From positions 1 to 40,802 of the forward strand of contig NZ_CALART010000050.1 of NCBI RefSeq assembly GCF_937888285.1: a stretch of 40,802 nucleotides of DNA, read 5' to 3'. The stretch is from an uncultured Aquimonas sp. Lineage in GTDB: Bacteria; Pseudomonadota; Gammaproteobacteria; Xanthomonadales; Xanthomonadaceae. A program made the translations under genes and the position numbers. Positions 1-8,786 of the stretch are shown here, piece by piece; the first letter of the stretch is position 1, and the number at the start of each line of letters is the position of its first letter. The notes below the pieces were generated by a model that was not told the origin of the DNA, ran no database searches, and saw only the letters and a list, made by a program, of their open reading frames with translations.

Positions 1-98
1 GGCGACACCGGCCTGCCGCTCGTTCAGCACGATCGGTTGGTCGTAGACGATGCCCGTTCGGGACCTTCGCCGCCTTTCGGGCCAGGTACGCCAAGCAG

Positions 99-302
99 AT
101 GGACCTGACGGGCGATGGGGCCTTCACCCTTGAGCTCGACCTGGCCAGGCCAGGTGCGGCTCGTGACGCCTACTACGGCGCCTCAATGATCTGCACCGTG
201 CTCAGGCGTGAGCCCGCGGCTTGGCGCGCCTGCATCGAGCTGCGCAAGAGCACCAACGGCCGGCCCGGGCAGGCCTCGCTGTTCGCCAGCGCGGAGACCT
301 GA
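99..302 (+). CDS. Small hypothetical protein, possibly 5'-partial
   Basis: This frame is open from the first bases of the window, so the ATG at 99 may be internal and the true start may lie outside. The 67 residues from that ATG match no family I recognise. The stop codon ends one base before the ATG of the next gene at 304, which suggests two co-transcribed and translationally coupled genes. No membrane segment or metal motif is visible. Existence is supported only by spacing and base composition. Confidence 0.4.
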   Translation: MDLTGDGAFTLELDLARPGAARDAYYGASMICTVLRREPAAWRACIELRKSTNGRPGQASLFASAET

Positions 303-303
303 C

Positions 304-837
304 ATGTCCTACCGCATCGAATACCAATGGGCCAGTTGGAGGCTGACCGCTGGTCCAGACACAGGCGGCGTCGACCGCTTCGTCGTTGCGATCGAAGGGG
401 GCGACAACAACCTCCGCGATGCCGTGACGGGCAAGCGCGCCAGGAGTTGGGAGGTCTGCATGCTCGGCAGCGCGGAGCAGGTGCTCAAGCAGGCCGTCTA
501 CTTCGCCGGCGCCTGCGAGGGTGGCTCCCTCAAGCCGGGCTCGCGGGACTGCTCACCGGAGGCGTACATCCGGCGCATTCGCCGCCTCATAGAGGAAGAT
601 ACGCCGCCGGCGCGAGGCTGCTGGTACCCCTCCGTTCGAGTTGCCGAGGCGCACCCGCTCGCGGTCCACGCGACGCAACTGGATCTCCGGATCGAGCGCG
701 AGCAGCGGTATGGCGAATGGTTCGCGCGAGTGGCGCTCTCCAACGAGCGGCGCAACCTGATCTTCGACTTCGCCGACAGGTTCCCCGACCTGCGCGGCTG
801 GCAGCTGGCAGCCGTCGGCGGCCTGCCGGCGAGCTGA
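304..837 (+). CDS. Hypothetical protein, 177 aa
   Basis: The ATG at 304 follows the stop of the upstream frame by one base; a longer in-frame start at 208 exists but would overlap the upstream gene by about 95 bases, so 304 is preferred. The product is soluble, rich in Arg and Glu, with an RIRRLIEEDTPPARGCW stretch near residue 100 and a WQLAAVGGLP C-terminus. No domain is recognised. It ends just before a hairpin that may terminate the transcript. Confidence 0.6.
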   Translation: MSYRIEYQWASWRLTAGPDTGGVDRFVVAIEGGDNNLRDAVTGKRARSWEVCMLGSAEQVLKQAVYFAGACEGGSLKPGSRDCSPEAYIRRIRRLIEEDTPPARGCWYPSVRVAEAHPLAVHATQLDLRIEREQRYGEWFARVALSNERRNLIFDFADRFPDLRGWQLAAVGGLPAS

Positions 838-851
838 GTCCAACTCTCTTT

Positions 852-880
852 CCCCTGAGCGACAGTTCAGGGGCTTTCCT
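852..880 (+). terminator. Possible hairpin terminator
   Basis: CCCCTGA (852-858) pairs with TCAGGGG (867-873) around an 8-base loop, followed by the pyrimidine-rich stretch CTTTCCTT. It lies 15 bases after the stop of the preceding gene. The T tract is interrupted, so the call is moderate. The rest of 874-1306 shows no convincing gene. Confidence 0.45.
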
Positions 881-1157
881 TGAGCCCCGTGTCCACGGAG
901 GCTCAAGGGAGGCTGTTGTTTGGGCCTACAGCCACCTCTGGAACCAAGTCGCTATGCGCGCCTGGCGTGAACGCAGGTGCCTTGCGCTCGGACGGCTACC
1001 GCCCATCAAGATGCTTGGTGCGTCGTCATGAAGCTCGACGCCACCGCCGCCGCCACACGCAGCCCGCGGCCCGCGGCCCGAGATGGGACCGCCCGAGTCA
1101 GGCCGCACCCGTCGAAGCCATGTTGCACCTTCAAAATCAAAGACTTAGGCGACGTCT

Positions 1158-1171
1158 AAGACAGGTGTCTT
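1158..1171. promoter_or_regulatory. Palindrome upstream of the 1307-3685 module
   Basis: AAGACA and TGTCTT form perfect arms around a GG centre, within the 470-base gap before the first gene of the three-gene module. The second gene of that module has a helix-turn-helix, so an autoregulatory operator is possible. This is inferred from position and symmetry alone. Confidence 0.25.
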
Positions 1172-1306
1172 GCTGGACGTGCCGGTGAAGCGCGTGTAAA
1201 CCCGGAACGATTTCACGCCACGGGTGTCAACTACCCTGTAAACTAATTTCCACATGCTCCGAAGAGAGCACTACAGGCAACTGCAACGCACCGAAGGAGA
1301 GCCCGC

Positions 1307-2089
1307 ATGCCCACCACCACGCTCGGTACGTGGCGTAAGCCCCCGCTCGTCTATGTGGTCGCAGAGCTGATCATTTCGCCGTACTACTCGATGGCGACGA
1401 AGGTGCCTGGTCTGCAAGACCGACTACGTTCCACCTTCCCGAAGACCGTCGAAGGGCAGGAACTTGTCGTCGACGGGGCCAAGCCTTCCGCCCAGCCGAT
1501 CTGGCAGCTGATCTCAGCCGACCAGAAGCACGGCGTCCAGCTCGGTACCAGGTCGATCTCACTGCACGCAACGAGCTACGTCAACTCCGCGGACCTGATG
1601 ACCCGATGGGCCGACGTCCTCGACGCCATCCACGAGGCAGGTCTCGGTGCGTTCGTGGAGCGCGCTGGGTTGCGCTACGTCGACCTCATCCTCCCGAGCG
1701 GCGATCGCTCGCCGGCGGAATACCTGGCCCAGCAGCTGCAGGGCATCGCTCCAGACGGCGCGAAGCCGACCGGGTCGCTGTGGGCGGCCGCATTTCTGTT
1801 CGACGGCGCCACCGTCAACCTCCGAGCGGGCGCGCCGGCGCCGGCTGGGATGCTGTTGCCTCCGAATTTCAACGCGATGCCGCTGCACAAGCCGCAGGTG
1901 ATGGTTGACTGCGAGAAAAGGGTCAGGGACGAGAAGGCGATTGGCTTCATCGACACGGACTGCCTGCGCGACATCAACCAAGTCTTCGACGCCGCCCAAT
2001 TGGTCGGCATCTACACTGATATGCAGAAGCTGACTTCGCGGACCTTCAAGGCTGCGCTGTCTGCCACGGCAAACAAGGAGTGGATGTGA
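1307..2089 (+). CDS. TIGR04255-like family protein
   Basis: The 260-aa product has the layout I associate with the sporadically distributed TIGR04255 family: a short N-terminal PPLVYVVAELIISPYY segment, a central WQLISADQKHGVQLG strand and a VERAGLRYVDLILP segment. The biochemical role of the family is unknown; members often sit in small two- or three-gene modules on mobile DNA. The ATG at 1307 is preceded by GAAGGAGAG at a good distance. Its 3' end overlaps the GTG of the next gene (GTGA), so the two are probably translationally coupled. Family assignment is from recall of motifs, not a search. Confidence 0.65.
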   Translation: MPTTTLGTWRKPPLVYVVAELIISPYYSMATKVPGLQDRLRSTFPKTVEGQELVVDGAKPSAQPIWQLISADQKHGVQLGTRSISLHATSYVNSADLMTRWADVLDAIHEAGLGAFVERAGLRYVDLILPSGDRSPAEYLAQQLQGIAPDGAKPTGSLWAAAFLFDGATVNLRAGAPAPAGMLLPPNFNAMPLHKPQVMVDCEKRVRDEKAIGFIDTDCLRDINQVFDAAQLVGIYTDMQKLTSRTFKAALSATANKEWM

Positions 2090-2853
2090 GCGACACGATC
2101 GAGGCACGGTTCTACAACGCTCAGCGTGCGACGCTGCTTCAGCGTCGTCCGAGCACAATCATCGATGCCGCCGAGTCGTTTCATCCTGCTGTGCCGATGC
2201 AGTTCTATGGAGGCGGTGAGACGCACCTCATTGGGTCCTATCGCATGGGGACCAAGTTGACCGGCGCGCGGACTGTCCTGATCGTCGACACGGACGTGTT
2301 GCTCGCGACATCGGCGATTCCGACCGTCTCAGTTGAAGACTTCGACGCTGACTCGTGGTCGCGTTGGTCAAAGGCCTCGAAGGAGGCCTTTCAGAAGGCG
2401 ACCGCTGCAGCCAAGGCAGCGCCAAGCGCAGCTGCTCGACTTCGCGTAGAACGGCTGGCCGCTCTTCAGGCCGCTCTGGGACTGTCGACGTCGAACCTGG
2501 CCCAGGCGCTTGGTCTGTCTCGGCCCGGCCTCTACAAGTGGCTCGATGCCTCCAGCGACGTGAAGCTGCAGGGCGCCAGTCGTGAGCGCCTGGCTGCGGT
2601 CGAGCGCATTGCGAAGCAGTGGCGCGAACGGACGACGGCTCCGCTGAGCTCCGTCTCCAATGAGCCTCTCGCGGACGGACGCACCGTCCTTTCGATGATG
2701 GTTGCCGACCAGTTCGACGAGGCCACCGTTGTTGGCGCGTTCGACGAGCTCTTGGCCAAGCTGGCCGGCAAGCCGAAGACTCGCAGCCAGAAGCTCGCCG
2801 AGGCCGGCTTCAAGCGCCGTCCATCCGCCAAGTCGCTGCCGTCCGACGAGTGA
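2086..2853 (+). CDS. Helix-turn-helix protein of unknown function
   Basis: I chose the GTG at 2086 because AAGGAG at 2075-2080 lies five bases upstream; the GTG at 2080 would overlap that ribosome-binding site. The N-terminal ~90 residues (with MQFYGGGETHLIGSYRMG) match nothing I know. A helix-turn-helix is visible at about residues 125-150 (LSTSNLAQALGLSRPGLYKW), so the protein probably binds DNA. The C-terminal third is helical and charged and ends in a basic tail. It overlaps the upstream TIGR04255-like gene by four bases and is followed seven bases later by the next gene. Likely roles are module regulator or a DNA-binding partner of its neighbours. Confidence 0.65.
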   Translation: MSDTIEARFYNAQRATLLQRRPSTIIDAAESFHPAVPMQFYGGGETHLIGSYRMGTKLTGARTVLIVDTDVLLATSAIPTVSVEDFDADSWSRWSKASKEAFQKATAAAKAAPSAAARLRVERLAALQAALGLSTSNLAQALGLSRPGLYKWLDASSDVKLQGASRERLAAVERIAKQWRERTTAPLSSVSNEPLADGRTVLSMMVADQFDEATVVGAFDELLAKLAGKPKTRSQKLAEAGFKRRPSAKSLPSDE

Positions 2854-2860
2854 GGACGCC

Positions 2861-3685
2861 TTGCCGTTTGGAGACGAGGTTGCAGAGCAGGGCTGGTGCA
2901 CCGGGGCCGTAGTGCCTCAGGGGATGCTGCCGGTCATCGCGCAGCACCTTACTCGGCCTGGCGCGGCCGCCGTCGAAGTGGCAGCGGATCACTGGCTCGT
3001 CGTCGTCTCGCAGACCTGCGACATAGTGGCTCGCACTCTCGAGGCTGAGCCGTTCGTTGAGATCTTGCATTGCAAGCCGATCAAGAAGCCGCGGGCGCAA
3101 TACCGCGACTTTCGGTCGACACGCATCCTTGACTTCCGGCCGAACCGCGAAACTCACGAGGCCGTTGCGCTCTCGGCTCACGCGGTTGCCGACAGATACC
3201 TTGTTCCTCGTGAACTTTTTAGGGACCAGCCACCGGACGCCGCTCGCCATTTGAGCGGCGAGGCAGCGCAACGCATCATGGCGTGGTACGCGCTGCGCGC
3301 GGGTCGCCCCAGTTGGCCGGACGCCTTCGTGAAGCGGATCGACAAGGACACCGAGGACGCGCTCGAGGCCGCGATCGAGCCGCTCAAGGAAGACATTGCC
3401 GAGGTCCGACTTGGCATTGTTGAGAAGGACGTTGAACTGGGAGACGATCAGTCGTACCACGTGGCCGTGTATTTCGTCGTTGACGCGGAGATCTGGGAGG
3501 GCGACGTTGAGGGTAGAGCGGCGATCAATGCGGCCTTCGCAACGTTCGTCAGCAAGCTCAACGAATGCGACGGGATCGAGGTGGATCAGAATCTCAGTGA
3601 GGTCGTGTCGGGCGATGAATTCACCTGGCAGGAGACGAGGGCTACCGATGAGTGGAACTTCGCAAACCTGAGCCATCGCGAGTGA
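2861..3685 (+). CDS. Unknown protein with SQTCDIV motif, third gene of module
   Basis: The frame extends upstream through the preceding gene, but a TTG at 2861 has TGAGGA at 2851-2856 in front of it and starts just after the upstream stop, so I take 2861 as the start (274 aa). The distinctive feature is HWLVVVSQTCDIVA near residues 43-56; the strand followed by SQ-x-CD looks like a conserved active or ligand site, but I do not know its chemistry. The C-terminal half is acidic, with a WEGDVEGRAAINAAF segment. No signal peptide or transmembrane helix is visible. Confidence 0.6.
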   Translation: MPFGDEVAEQGWCTGAVVPQGMLPVIAQHLTRPGAAAVEVAADHWLVVVSQTCDIVARTLEAEPFVEILHCKPIKKPRAQYRDFRSTRILDFRPNRETHEAVALSAHAVADRYLVPRELFRDQPPDAARHLSGEAAQRIMAWYALRAGRPSWPDAFVKRIDKDTEDALEAAIEPLKEDIAEVRLGIVEKDVELGDDQSYHVAVYFVVDAEIWEGDVEGRAAINAAFATFVSKLNECDGIEVDQNLSEVVSGDEFTWQETRATDEWNFANLSHRE

Positions 3686-3930
3686 GTGATCCGCAGTTGG
3701 TTTTGCCTGACTCTCTCGCGGTCTCGCTACGCAGCCGGCATCCTCTTGCATACGACACCGATAGCTCGCCGGTAACCTGTCAGGCGTGAACGGCGCCTGC
3801 TGGCCGTCCAGCGCCGACCGATGCGACCGAACAGAAGGCAGCGTTGCTGCGACTACGCGACGTTCACTGGCACGCGTCGCCGCTCGGTGGTCCAAGGGGT
3901 ACGACGGGGCGGCCCTTGGATTGCCTTCAG

Positions 3931-5370
3931 TCATGCGACCACCTGCGCACCCTGCGCAGAATAGCTTTCCAGGTCGATGATGCGATCGGCCATCGCGGTC
4001 AGTTCGGGTGTCTGGCTCACGAAGAACTCGCTTGCGTACCCACCAAGGCGCAGCACCTCGCGCTTCATGGCCATGAACATGCGCTTGTGCTCCGGGTCCA
4101 GCGGCCCGTCTGCCTCGTCGCTGAACAGCGTGCCGATCCGGCGCCCGGTGTTGCCAGACAAGTAGAGCGCGATCGCGCGGGTCAGGCACTCGTTGATCCA
4201 TACCCGCTCGCCACCGCTGACCAGCTTCAGGCTCTTCGATTCGTCCCGAGACCCATCGTGCACGACGATGTCGAAGTCCTCGCGAAGCTCGCCCTTCCCG
4301 TTGGTGGACTGAGTGATCACCTGCAGCGTGAATCGCGGCCCGTAGCAGGCCAGCAGCAGCTCGTTCGCCAGCGCGGAGAACGTCGGACCCGCGTCGTCGA
4401 TGTCCAGCGCGATCACGCCGTCGTTGCTGAGGCACTTGGCAAGCAGCGACCAGGTGGCCAGTTCGTCCTCGACACGCTTGGCGGCACGGATCGCCGCCCC
4501 TTCCTTGGCCGCGATGTCAGCCAGTTGTTCGCCCAGCGCCTTCGCGCGCTCGTCGCGCTGCCGGGCGCAAGACTCAGCGGCCTCCGCTGCAGCTGCGGCC
4601 CGCGTCGCAGCCTCGACCTCTTGCCTCGCTGTGTTCAGCCCTGCAGCATCCAGCGGCGGGGGAAGCAGGGCGACCTGTTCGGCGGTGCGGGTCAGCGCTT
4701 CGTCGCGCACCACGGCAATGCGGCTGAGCTCGTCCTGCACTCGCGTCCGAGCTGCAGCGATGTCGGCACGTTCGACACGCTCGTCCTCCGTCTCCTGCGC
4801 GGCCTGCTCAGGCAGCGTGGCCAGTTCCGCAGTGTGTCCATCGATCGTCTGTGCCGCACGGGTCACCTCGTCCCGGCGCGCGCACAGCAGCTCGATGTCG
4901 CGCAGGCGCTGTTCGGCGGTCTCGAGCATCTGCTCGGCCTGGTTGCGCAGTTGCGCTTCAGCGGGCAGCGCGCGCACCGCCGTCTCGGTGTCGGCGATCT
5001 CCAGCAGGGCAACCCGCTTCTTCTCGGCCAGACCAGTGAGCGCCGCGTCCGCCGATGGCAACAGCGCTTTCGCCTCGCGCGCGTCACCGAGCAGCTGGCA
5101 CTGCCCCTGGATGTCCATGCCGGCACACGGCACATGAGAGGTCAGGCCGAAGCGCCGCTGCAGGTCCGCTTGCCGCAACGCGATCTGCCCGGCCTCGCGG
5201 TCGATCGACTCGACCTCGCGTCGCCGCGCCACAAGAGTCGCCTTGGCCTGCTCCAGCACGTCGACGCGTGCCTGCCGCCGGCCCACGATGGCCTGGCACC
5301 GGGCCACGACACGCCGCGCGAAGTCCCGGCGCGCTGCCGCGCGCTCGACGCTCTCGCGCAGTTGCCGCAA
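3931..5370 (-). pseudogene. C-terminal half of an SMC/SbcC/Rad50-type ATPase
   Basis: About 480 residues of long coiled coil are followed by the C-terminal half of an ABC-type head: the signature motif LVSGGERVWINECLTRAIAL, a Walker B TLFSDEADGPLD and the switch region FFVSQTPEL. A Cys pair in CAGMDIQGQC may mark a zinc-hook-like apex. SbcC and Rad50 proteins need an N-terminal Walker A lobe, which is absent; upstream the frame is replaced by an integrase fragment in another frame. The TTG at 5370 is only the first possible start, not a credible native one. I read this as the 3' remnant of a DNA repair or phage-type SMC gene cut by deletion. Bases 3686-3930 downstream hold nothing recognisable. 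Confidence 0.7.
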
Positions 5371-5845
5371 GCTCGAGGTACTTCTTGATCACGCCCTGCG
5401 AGCGCCTTCCCTCCATCGCCGGATAGTCGCCCACCTCCAGCAGCGCGAGTTCCATGGTCTTGAGGCCGGTGCACAGCAGCGTGTAGATCAGCGCGATGTC
5501 CCGGTTGGCACTTCGGCAGCAAGAACGCAGGCGGCTCGCCCCGGCAGCGACCTCATCCGCATCCAGCACGACCCGGCACGGCGGCGGCGGTGCGCCTACA
5601 TCGTGTGCGCGCGCGGTGGCCATGATCGTCTCCCGCTCGCGGCGGATCGCGACCAGGCTGTCCAGCCAGTCCACCCGGATCGAGCCCAGTGCACCGGCCT
5701 GCTGAAGCCTGCGCAGCAGGCCTTTGATCCGACGCTCGACCGTCGAGCGCGCGACACCAAGGTCGGCCGCCACTTCCTTGTAGCTCCGGCCGCCTTCGAC
5801 CACGCTGATGAGCAGGCTCAACGAATCTAAGGGTAGGCGCCCCAT
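5371..5845 (-). pseudogene. Truncated tyrosine integrase with N-terminal HTH
   Basis: From the ATG at 5845 the product begins MGRLPLDSLSLLISVVEGG with a helix-turn-helix (YKEVAADLGVARSTVERRIK). It then enters a tyrosine-recombinase catalytic domain: NRDIALIYTLLCTGLKTMELALLEVGDY corresponds to the segment that carries the first catalytic Arg, which here appears as Lys in TGLK. After about 155 residues the integrase similarity stops and the DNA becomes the SMC remnant in another frame. The His-x-x-Arg, second His and Tyr are all missing, so this is a broken gene. Confidence 0.6.
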
Positions 5846-6378
5846 GGACTGATCTCGACCTGTGGGTTGAACGTCAGGCAACGCCGTCGATGGGCGGGCT
5901 GCCGTGGCCCCAATCGTCCCGAAGATGGCGGCCGCCTTCAACCGGAAAGGCGGCTCGAAGTCCCCCCGGATTTCGGGCGCCGCGCGAGCCAAAGCGACAG
6001 ATCCGCCGCTGCAGTTGCGGGGCGGACGAGTGACGGATGGGCATGCGCCGTGCGATGCCCCTTTTCGACCGCGCATCGTTGCTTCATACTGACCATGCGA
6101 TGGGCATCTCTGCCTTTGCCGCTGTCACCAGCGTTCCGGCCTGGCCGGCGTTTGCGGTCGTGACCCGCACTTCAATCTGCCTGCGCCCGCAGGCCACCCT
6201 CATCCTTCGCCGGAATCTGCCGGCTCAGCTGACAACCCAGCGCGTGCCGCCCGGCGGTGGCGGCATCGACGGGTCGTAGGCAACTCCCTGCGGGGCCCCC
6301 TCGCACATCCCCAACCCGAGCTCGGGCGACACCCCGAGTCGGGTTCGCTCGTGCTCATGCGCTTGAAAGGAAAGCGAC
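5846..6378. other. Long leader region upstream of the antirestriction gene
   Basis: No convincing gene is visible in these 533 bases. They contain a 40-base element at 6131-6170 that recurs upstream of the large helicase gene, GC-rich short hairpins (for example GCCTGCGCCCGCAGGC near 6178) and a CCGAGTCGGG palindrome near 6331. The layout suggests a long untranslated leader or a shared regulatory region. Confidence 0.4.
6131..6170 (+). repeat. 40-base leader repeat, copy 1
   Basis: This element matches 12469-12508 at 36 of 40 positions, in the same orientation. The most conserved part is GCGGTCGTGACCCGCAC. Copy 1 lies about 210 bases before the antirestriction start and copy 2 about 240 bases before the helicase start. 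Equal placement relative to two plasmid-type genes suggests a shared promoter or leader function. Confidence 0.6.
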
Positions 6379-6834
6379 ATGAACCACGATTCCCCCTCCT
6401 TCGCTCTGGCGCCCTGCCAGGCCAACGACGGCGACGCGCGCATCACGGCGAGCATCGTGCCCGCCGAGCAGCGCATGGACTTCCTTCCGAAGCACTTCGG
6501 TGCGCGGGCGATGATGAAGTTCGAGATGTCCGTGTACGACTGGATGGGCAACCTCTGCCCGTCCTATCGCGGCGGCTACTGGAACTACGTCGAGCTCTCC
6601 AACGGCGGTGCGTTCATGTACCCGGCTGGCGTCGACGCGTTCGAGTTCACGGTCGAAGGCAACGGCTTTCACGGCACTGTCAGCGCCGAGGTGGCGGGCA
6701 TCATCGCCACCACGTTCGCGATCAACGGCATGCTCTGGCGAGGCTGGGACAGCCTGAACGCGAAATACGAGCTGCTGCTGGAGTTCATCGGCGAACACCC
6801 GGATGCGATGACCATCCGGCGTGCCCTGGACTAG
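6379..6834 (+). CDS. ArdB/KlcA-type antirestriction protein
   Basis: The 151-aa product carries the ArdB/KlcA core: MDFLPKHFG, then FEMSVYDWMGNL, then YRGGYWNYVELSNGGAFMYP, and is of normal family length. Members counter type I restriction-modification when mobile DNA enters a new host, without resembling the DNA mimics of the ArdA group. The ATG at 6379 follows GAAAGGAAAG. A second small gene starts 10 bases after the stop. Such a gene fits a conjugative or mobilizable plasmid. Identification rests on visible motifs and is fairly sure. Confidence 0.88.
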   Translation: MNHDSPSFALAPCQANDGDARITASIVPAEQRMDFLPKHFGARAMMKFEMSVYDWMGNLCPSYRGGYWNYVELSNGGAFMYPAGVDAFEFTVEGNGFHGTVSAEVAGIIATTFAINGMLWRGWDSLNAKYELLLEFIGEHPDAMTIRRALD

Positions 6835-6843
6835 GGGGCCGCC

Positions 6844-7062
6844 ATGCTCACCCATCGTTGCAACAGGTTCGTCGTCCTTCTGACCGGCATGCGCCACTAC
6901 ACCACCGAACAGCTCCTGGCGGTGATGCACGAGCGGCGCTACCCGCCGTTGTTGCGGGTGGCTGCGCTGCGGTGGCTCATCCATTGGGCTCCGTTGGACA
7001 TCACCAAGGGCGCCCCTTATCTGCAGCGGCGGCGCTACGTGCGCCAGCACTACCACGTGTAG
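6844..7062 (+). CDS. Small hypothetical protein, 72 aa
   Basis: The product is basic and aromatic, with several His, Arg and Tyr residues and the C-terminus YLQRRRYVRQHYHV. The ATG follows GGGGGC by a few bases and lies 10 bases after the antirestriction stop, so the two genes are probably co-transcribed. No family is recognised; small genes of this type are common in plasmid antirestriction operons. Confidence 0.6.
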   Translation: MLTHRCNRFVVLLTGMRHYTTEQLLAVMHERRYPPLLRVAALRWLIHWAPLDITKGAPYLQRRRYVRQHYHV

Positions 7063-7087
7063 CCGCCACCAACCCAAATCCGAAGAC

Positions 7088-7107
7088 CACGGCCTCCAAG
7101 CCGTGGC
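7088..7107 (+). promoter_or_regulatory. Hairpin in leader of the 7134 gene
   Basis: CCACGGC and GCCGTGG form a perfect 7-bp stem around CTCCAA, 26 bases before the GTG at 7134. It lacks a T tract, so it is more likely an RNA-level element of the operon than a terminator. Confidence 0.35.
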
Positions 7108-7133
7108 CTTCCGCTCCACCAAGGAGTCAGACC

Positions 7134-7610
7134 GTGTACATCCGAACCCCGCGGATCGGTGCCGTTTGCTCGGCCGATCCGAACGACATCCACGCCCTCG
7201 CGGGCGATTTCGCCTACGAACTGCGCCAGTTCATCAAGACCGACCGCGATGGCGAGCGTCGTCGCGCTACGTCGGCGGCTATCGACGCCTTCAACAGGGC
7301 AGGCGCCGATCCTGAGGCCCTTCAGGCCTTCGTTGACGGTGTGGGGCTTGAGGCCATCCAGGCGTATTGCCTGCCGTTCATGAGCTTCTCGCTCGCGCCC
7401 TCCGGTGACTACGGCTTCTGGCCAGACCTGGAAGGGCTCGAGTGCGCGGCCCGATCAAAGGAAGGCGTCATCAAGGTCAACTCTGGCGACGCCTGGCCAC
7501 CGCTGTGGTCGGGATCAGGCCGCGACATCCAGTTCGTCATGGAGGTCAGCGACCACGGCAACGTGACGCTCTTCAACCGCCGGCGAAACGAGATCTGGAG
7601 TTGCGTTTAG
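7134..7610 (+). CDS. Hypothetical protein, 158 aa
   Basis: The GTG at 7134 has AAGGAG at 7121-7126, a canonical spacing, although the frame is open much further upstream through the antirestriction gene. The product begins VYIRTPRIGAVCSADPNDIH, has an all-helical middle and ends FNRRRNEIWSCV. I recognise no family. It is the last gene of the plus-strand run and is followed by a hairpin at 7704. Confidence 0.6.
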   Translation: MYIRTPRIGAVCSADPNDIHALAGDFAYELRQFIKTDRDGERRRATSAAIDAFNRAGADPEALQAFVDGVGLEAIQAYCLPFMSFSLAPSGDYGFWPDLEGLECAARSKEGVIKVNSGDAWPPLWSGSGRDIQFVMEVSDHGNVTLFNRRRNEIWSCV

Positions 7611-7703
7611 CTGCGCTCTCTACATCTGTGTTCAGACGCCAACGCGAACGAAGGAAAAGGCCTTCGATCGAGCCCTTTGGCCTGCAAGGGATGCTTGGCG
7701 GGG

Positions 7704-7721
7704 CCGGTCTTCGCAGACCGG
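7704..7721. terminator. Hairpin between convergent genes
   Basis: CCGGTCT and AGACCGG form a 7-bp stem with a TCGC tetraloop, followed on the plus strand by GTCCGCCTCCTTTTC. It lies in the 297-base gap between the plus-strand gene ending at 7610 and capP ending at 7908, where a terminator is expected. The rest of the gap holds nothing recognisable. Confidence 0.45.
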
Positions 7722-7907
7722 GTCCGCCTCCTTTTCTCCGCCTGTTTCGCAGCGATAGGAGTCAGCGCCGGCCGGCCGGCGTATTCGCGCTCAGCGCCAT
7801 CAAGCAGGCGTTCGACACGCCTGCGAGCCAATCGCCGAAGGTCGGCCTGCCAGCGAAGCAGGGCACAGGGTGAGCGGCTTGCATGGCCGATACGGCAAAC
7901 GAGTCCG

Positions 7908-8786
7908 CTACCTCTTCTTCGTCTTCTTTTGAAAACTCAGGACTCCATCCAGTTCCTGCAGGCCACCATCGTCCTCCTGCGCCACCGAGCCACTCCACAC
8001 CTTCACGGGTTCGTCTGGGCCGCCGTCCGGCTCGAACCACAGCAACGAGAACGTCTCTTCAAAGGGCGGATAGTGCTTCGCCATCTCGGTCAGGTCGTAG
8101 CCATTGGGCCAGTCTCGAAACCAAACGTCCTGCGCGACCCGTGAGTCTTCGCCTGACCACTCGCCCTCTTGTACAAGCCGATGGGCAACCGATCCGGGCG
8201 GGATCGGTGACCTCATCTCGACCCAGGCATTGAGGTCGCGCAGAGCCTTGGAGCGCGATGCGTACCGTACTACCGTCGCGTTCATGAACACGAAGGCGCA
8301 CGGATAGTCTGTGACTGCGGCTAAGCGCGAAGCGCAGGCCGCGAAGGAGACCACGTACTTCGAGCGCAAGCGTTCGATCAACTCGAACGAAGGTTGGTCC
8401 TGGTCCACGTCGCGCTTGAACGAGTCGAACGGCATCAACAGTTCGGAAGCAAAAATGTCGCACGCGATCTCGTTGTCGTCGCGCTTGGCATAGGACCAAG
8501 CTGGGGTTTCTTGATGATTCGAGGCAAGGCCCAGCACGAGATGGCCCACCTCATGGCAAGCCGAGAATCGCTGGCGCTCACGCCGCTCCAACTCGTTGAC
8601 GACGATGGACGACTTTCCGTCCCGACGGGTGAGCGTGTAACCGGACTCCCCCGGGCTCATCTCCTCGGTCGTGAGCTTGGCGTTGACCTTCCGCGTGTAG
8701 ACAGTCAGATCCTTGTCGATGTTCGACAGATCGAGCCCTGCCATGAACTGGCGCGCCTTCAGGCGGATCGCCAGTTCGTCTATCAC
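7908..8786 (-). CDS. capP: CapP-like ImmA/IrrE-family zinc metallopeptidase
   Basis: The 292-aa product has the ImmA/IrrE zinc site: HEVGH at residues 78-82 and a third ligand region NEIACDIFASELLMP from about 105, followed by a C-terminal half of the size of a sensor domain. The GTG start at 8786 overlaps the stop of the upstream HTH gene (GTGA), so the two are coupled. In known CBASS loci, CapP cleaves the CapH repressor when activated by DNA damage products, derepressing the operon; the divergent position next to a CD-NTase fits exactly. The family is clear from sequence; the CBASS role is inferred from context. A toxin role, as in RosmerTA-type HTH/peptidase pairs, is the main alternative. 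Confidence 0.82.
   Translation of the reverse strand: MIDELAIRLKARQFMAGLDLSNIDKDLTVYTRKVNAKLTTEEMSPGESGYTLTRRDGKSSIVVNELERRERQRFSACHEVGHLVLGLASNHQETPAWSYAKRDDNEIACDIFASELLMPFDSFKRDVDQDQPSFELIERLRSKYVVSFAACASRLAAVTDYPCAFVFMNATVVRYASRSKALRDLNAWVEMRSPIPPGSVAHRLVQEGEWSGEDSRVAQDVWFRDWPNGYDLTEMAKHYPPFEETFSLLWFEPDGGPDEPVKVWSGSVAQEDDGGLQELDGVLSFQKKTKKR

Noticed and set aside
2810..4435. A 541-codon minus-strand frame spanning the SQTCDI gene and the SMC remnant
   Set aside because: It covers two unrelated regions, has no start signal or domain and is explained as a shadow.
3844..5388. A 514-codon plus-strand frame opposite the SMC remnant
   Set aside because: The minus strand shows a coiled coil plus ATPase signature and Walker B; the plus frame is low-complexity antisense.
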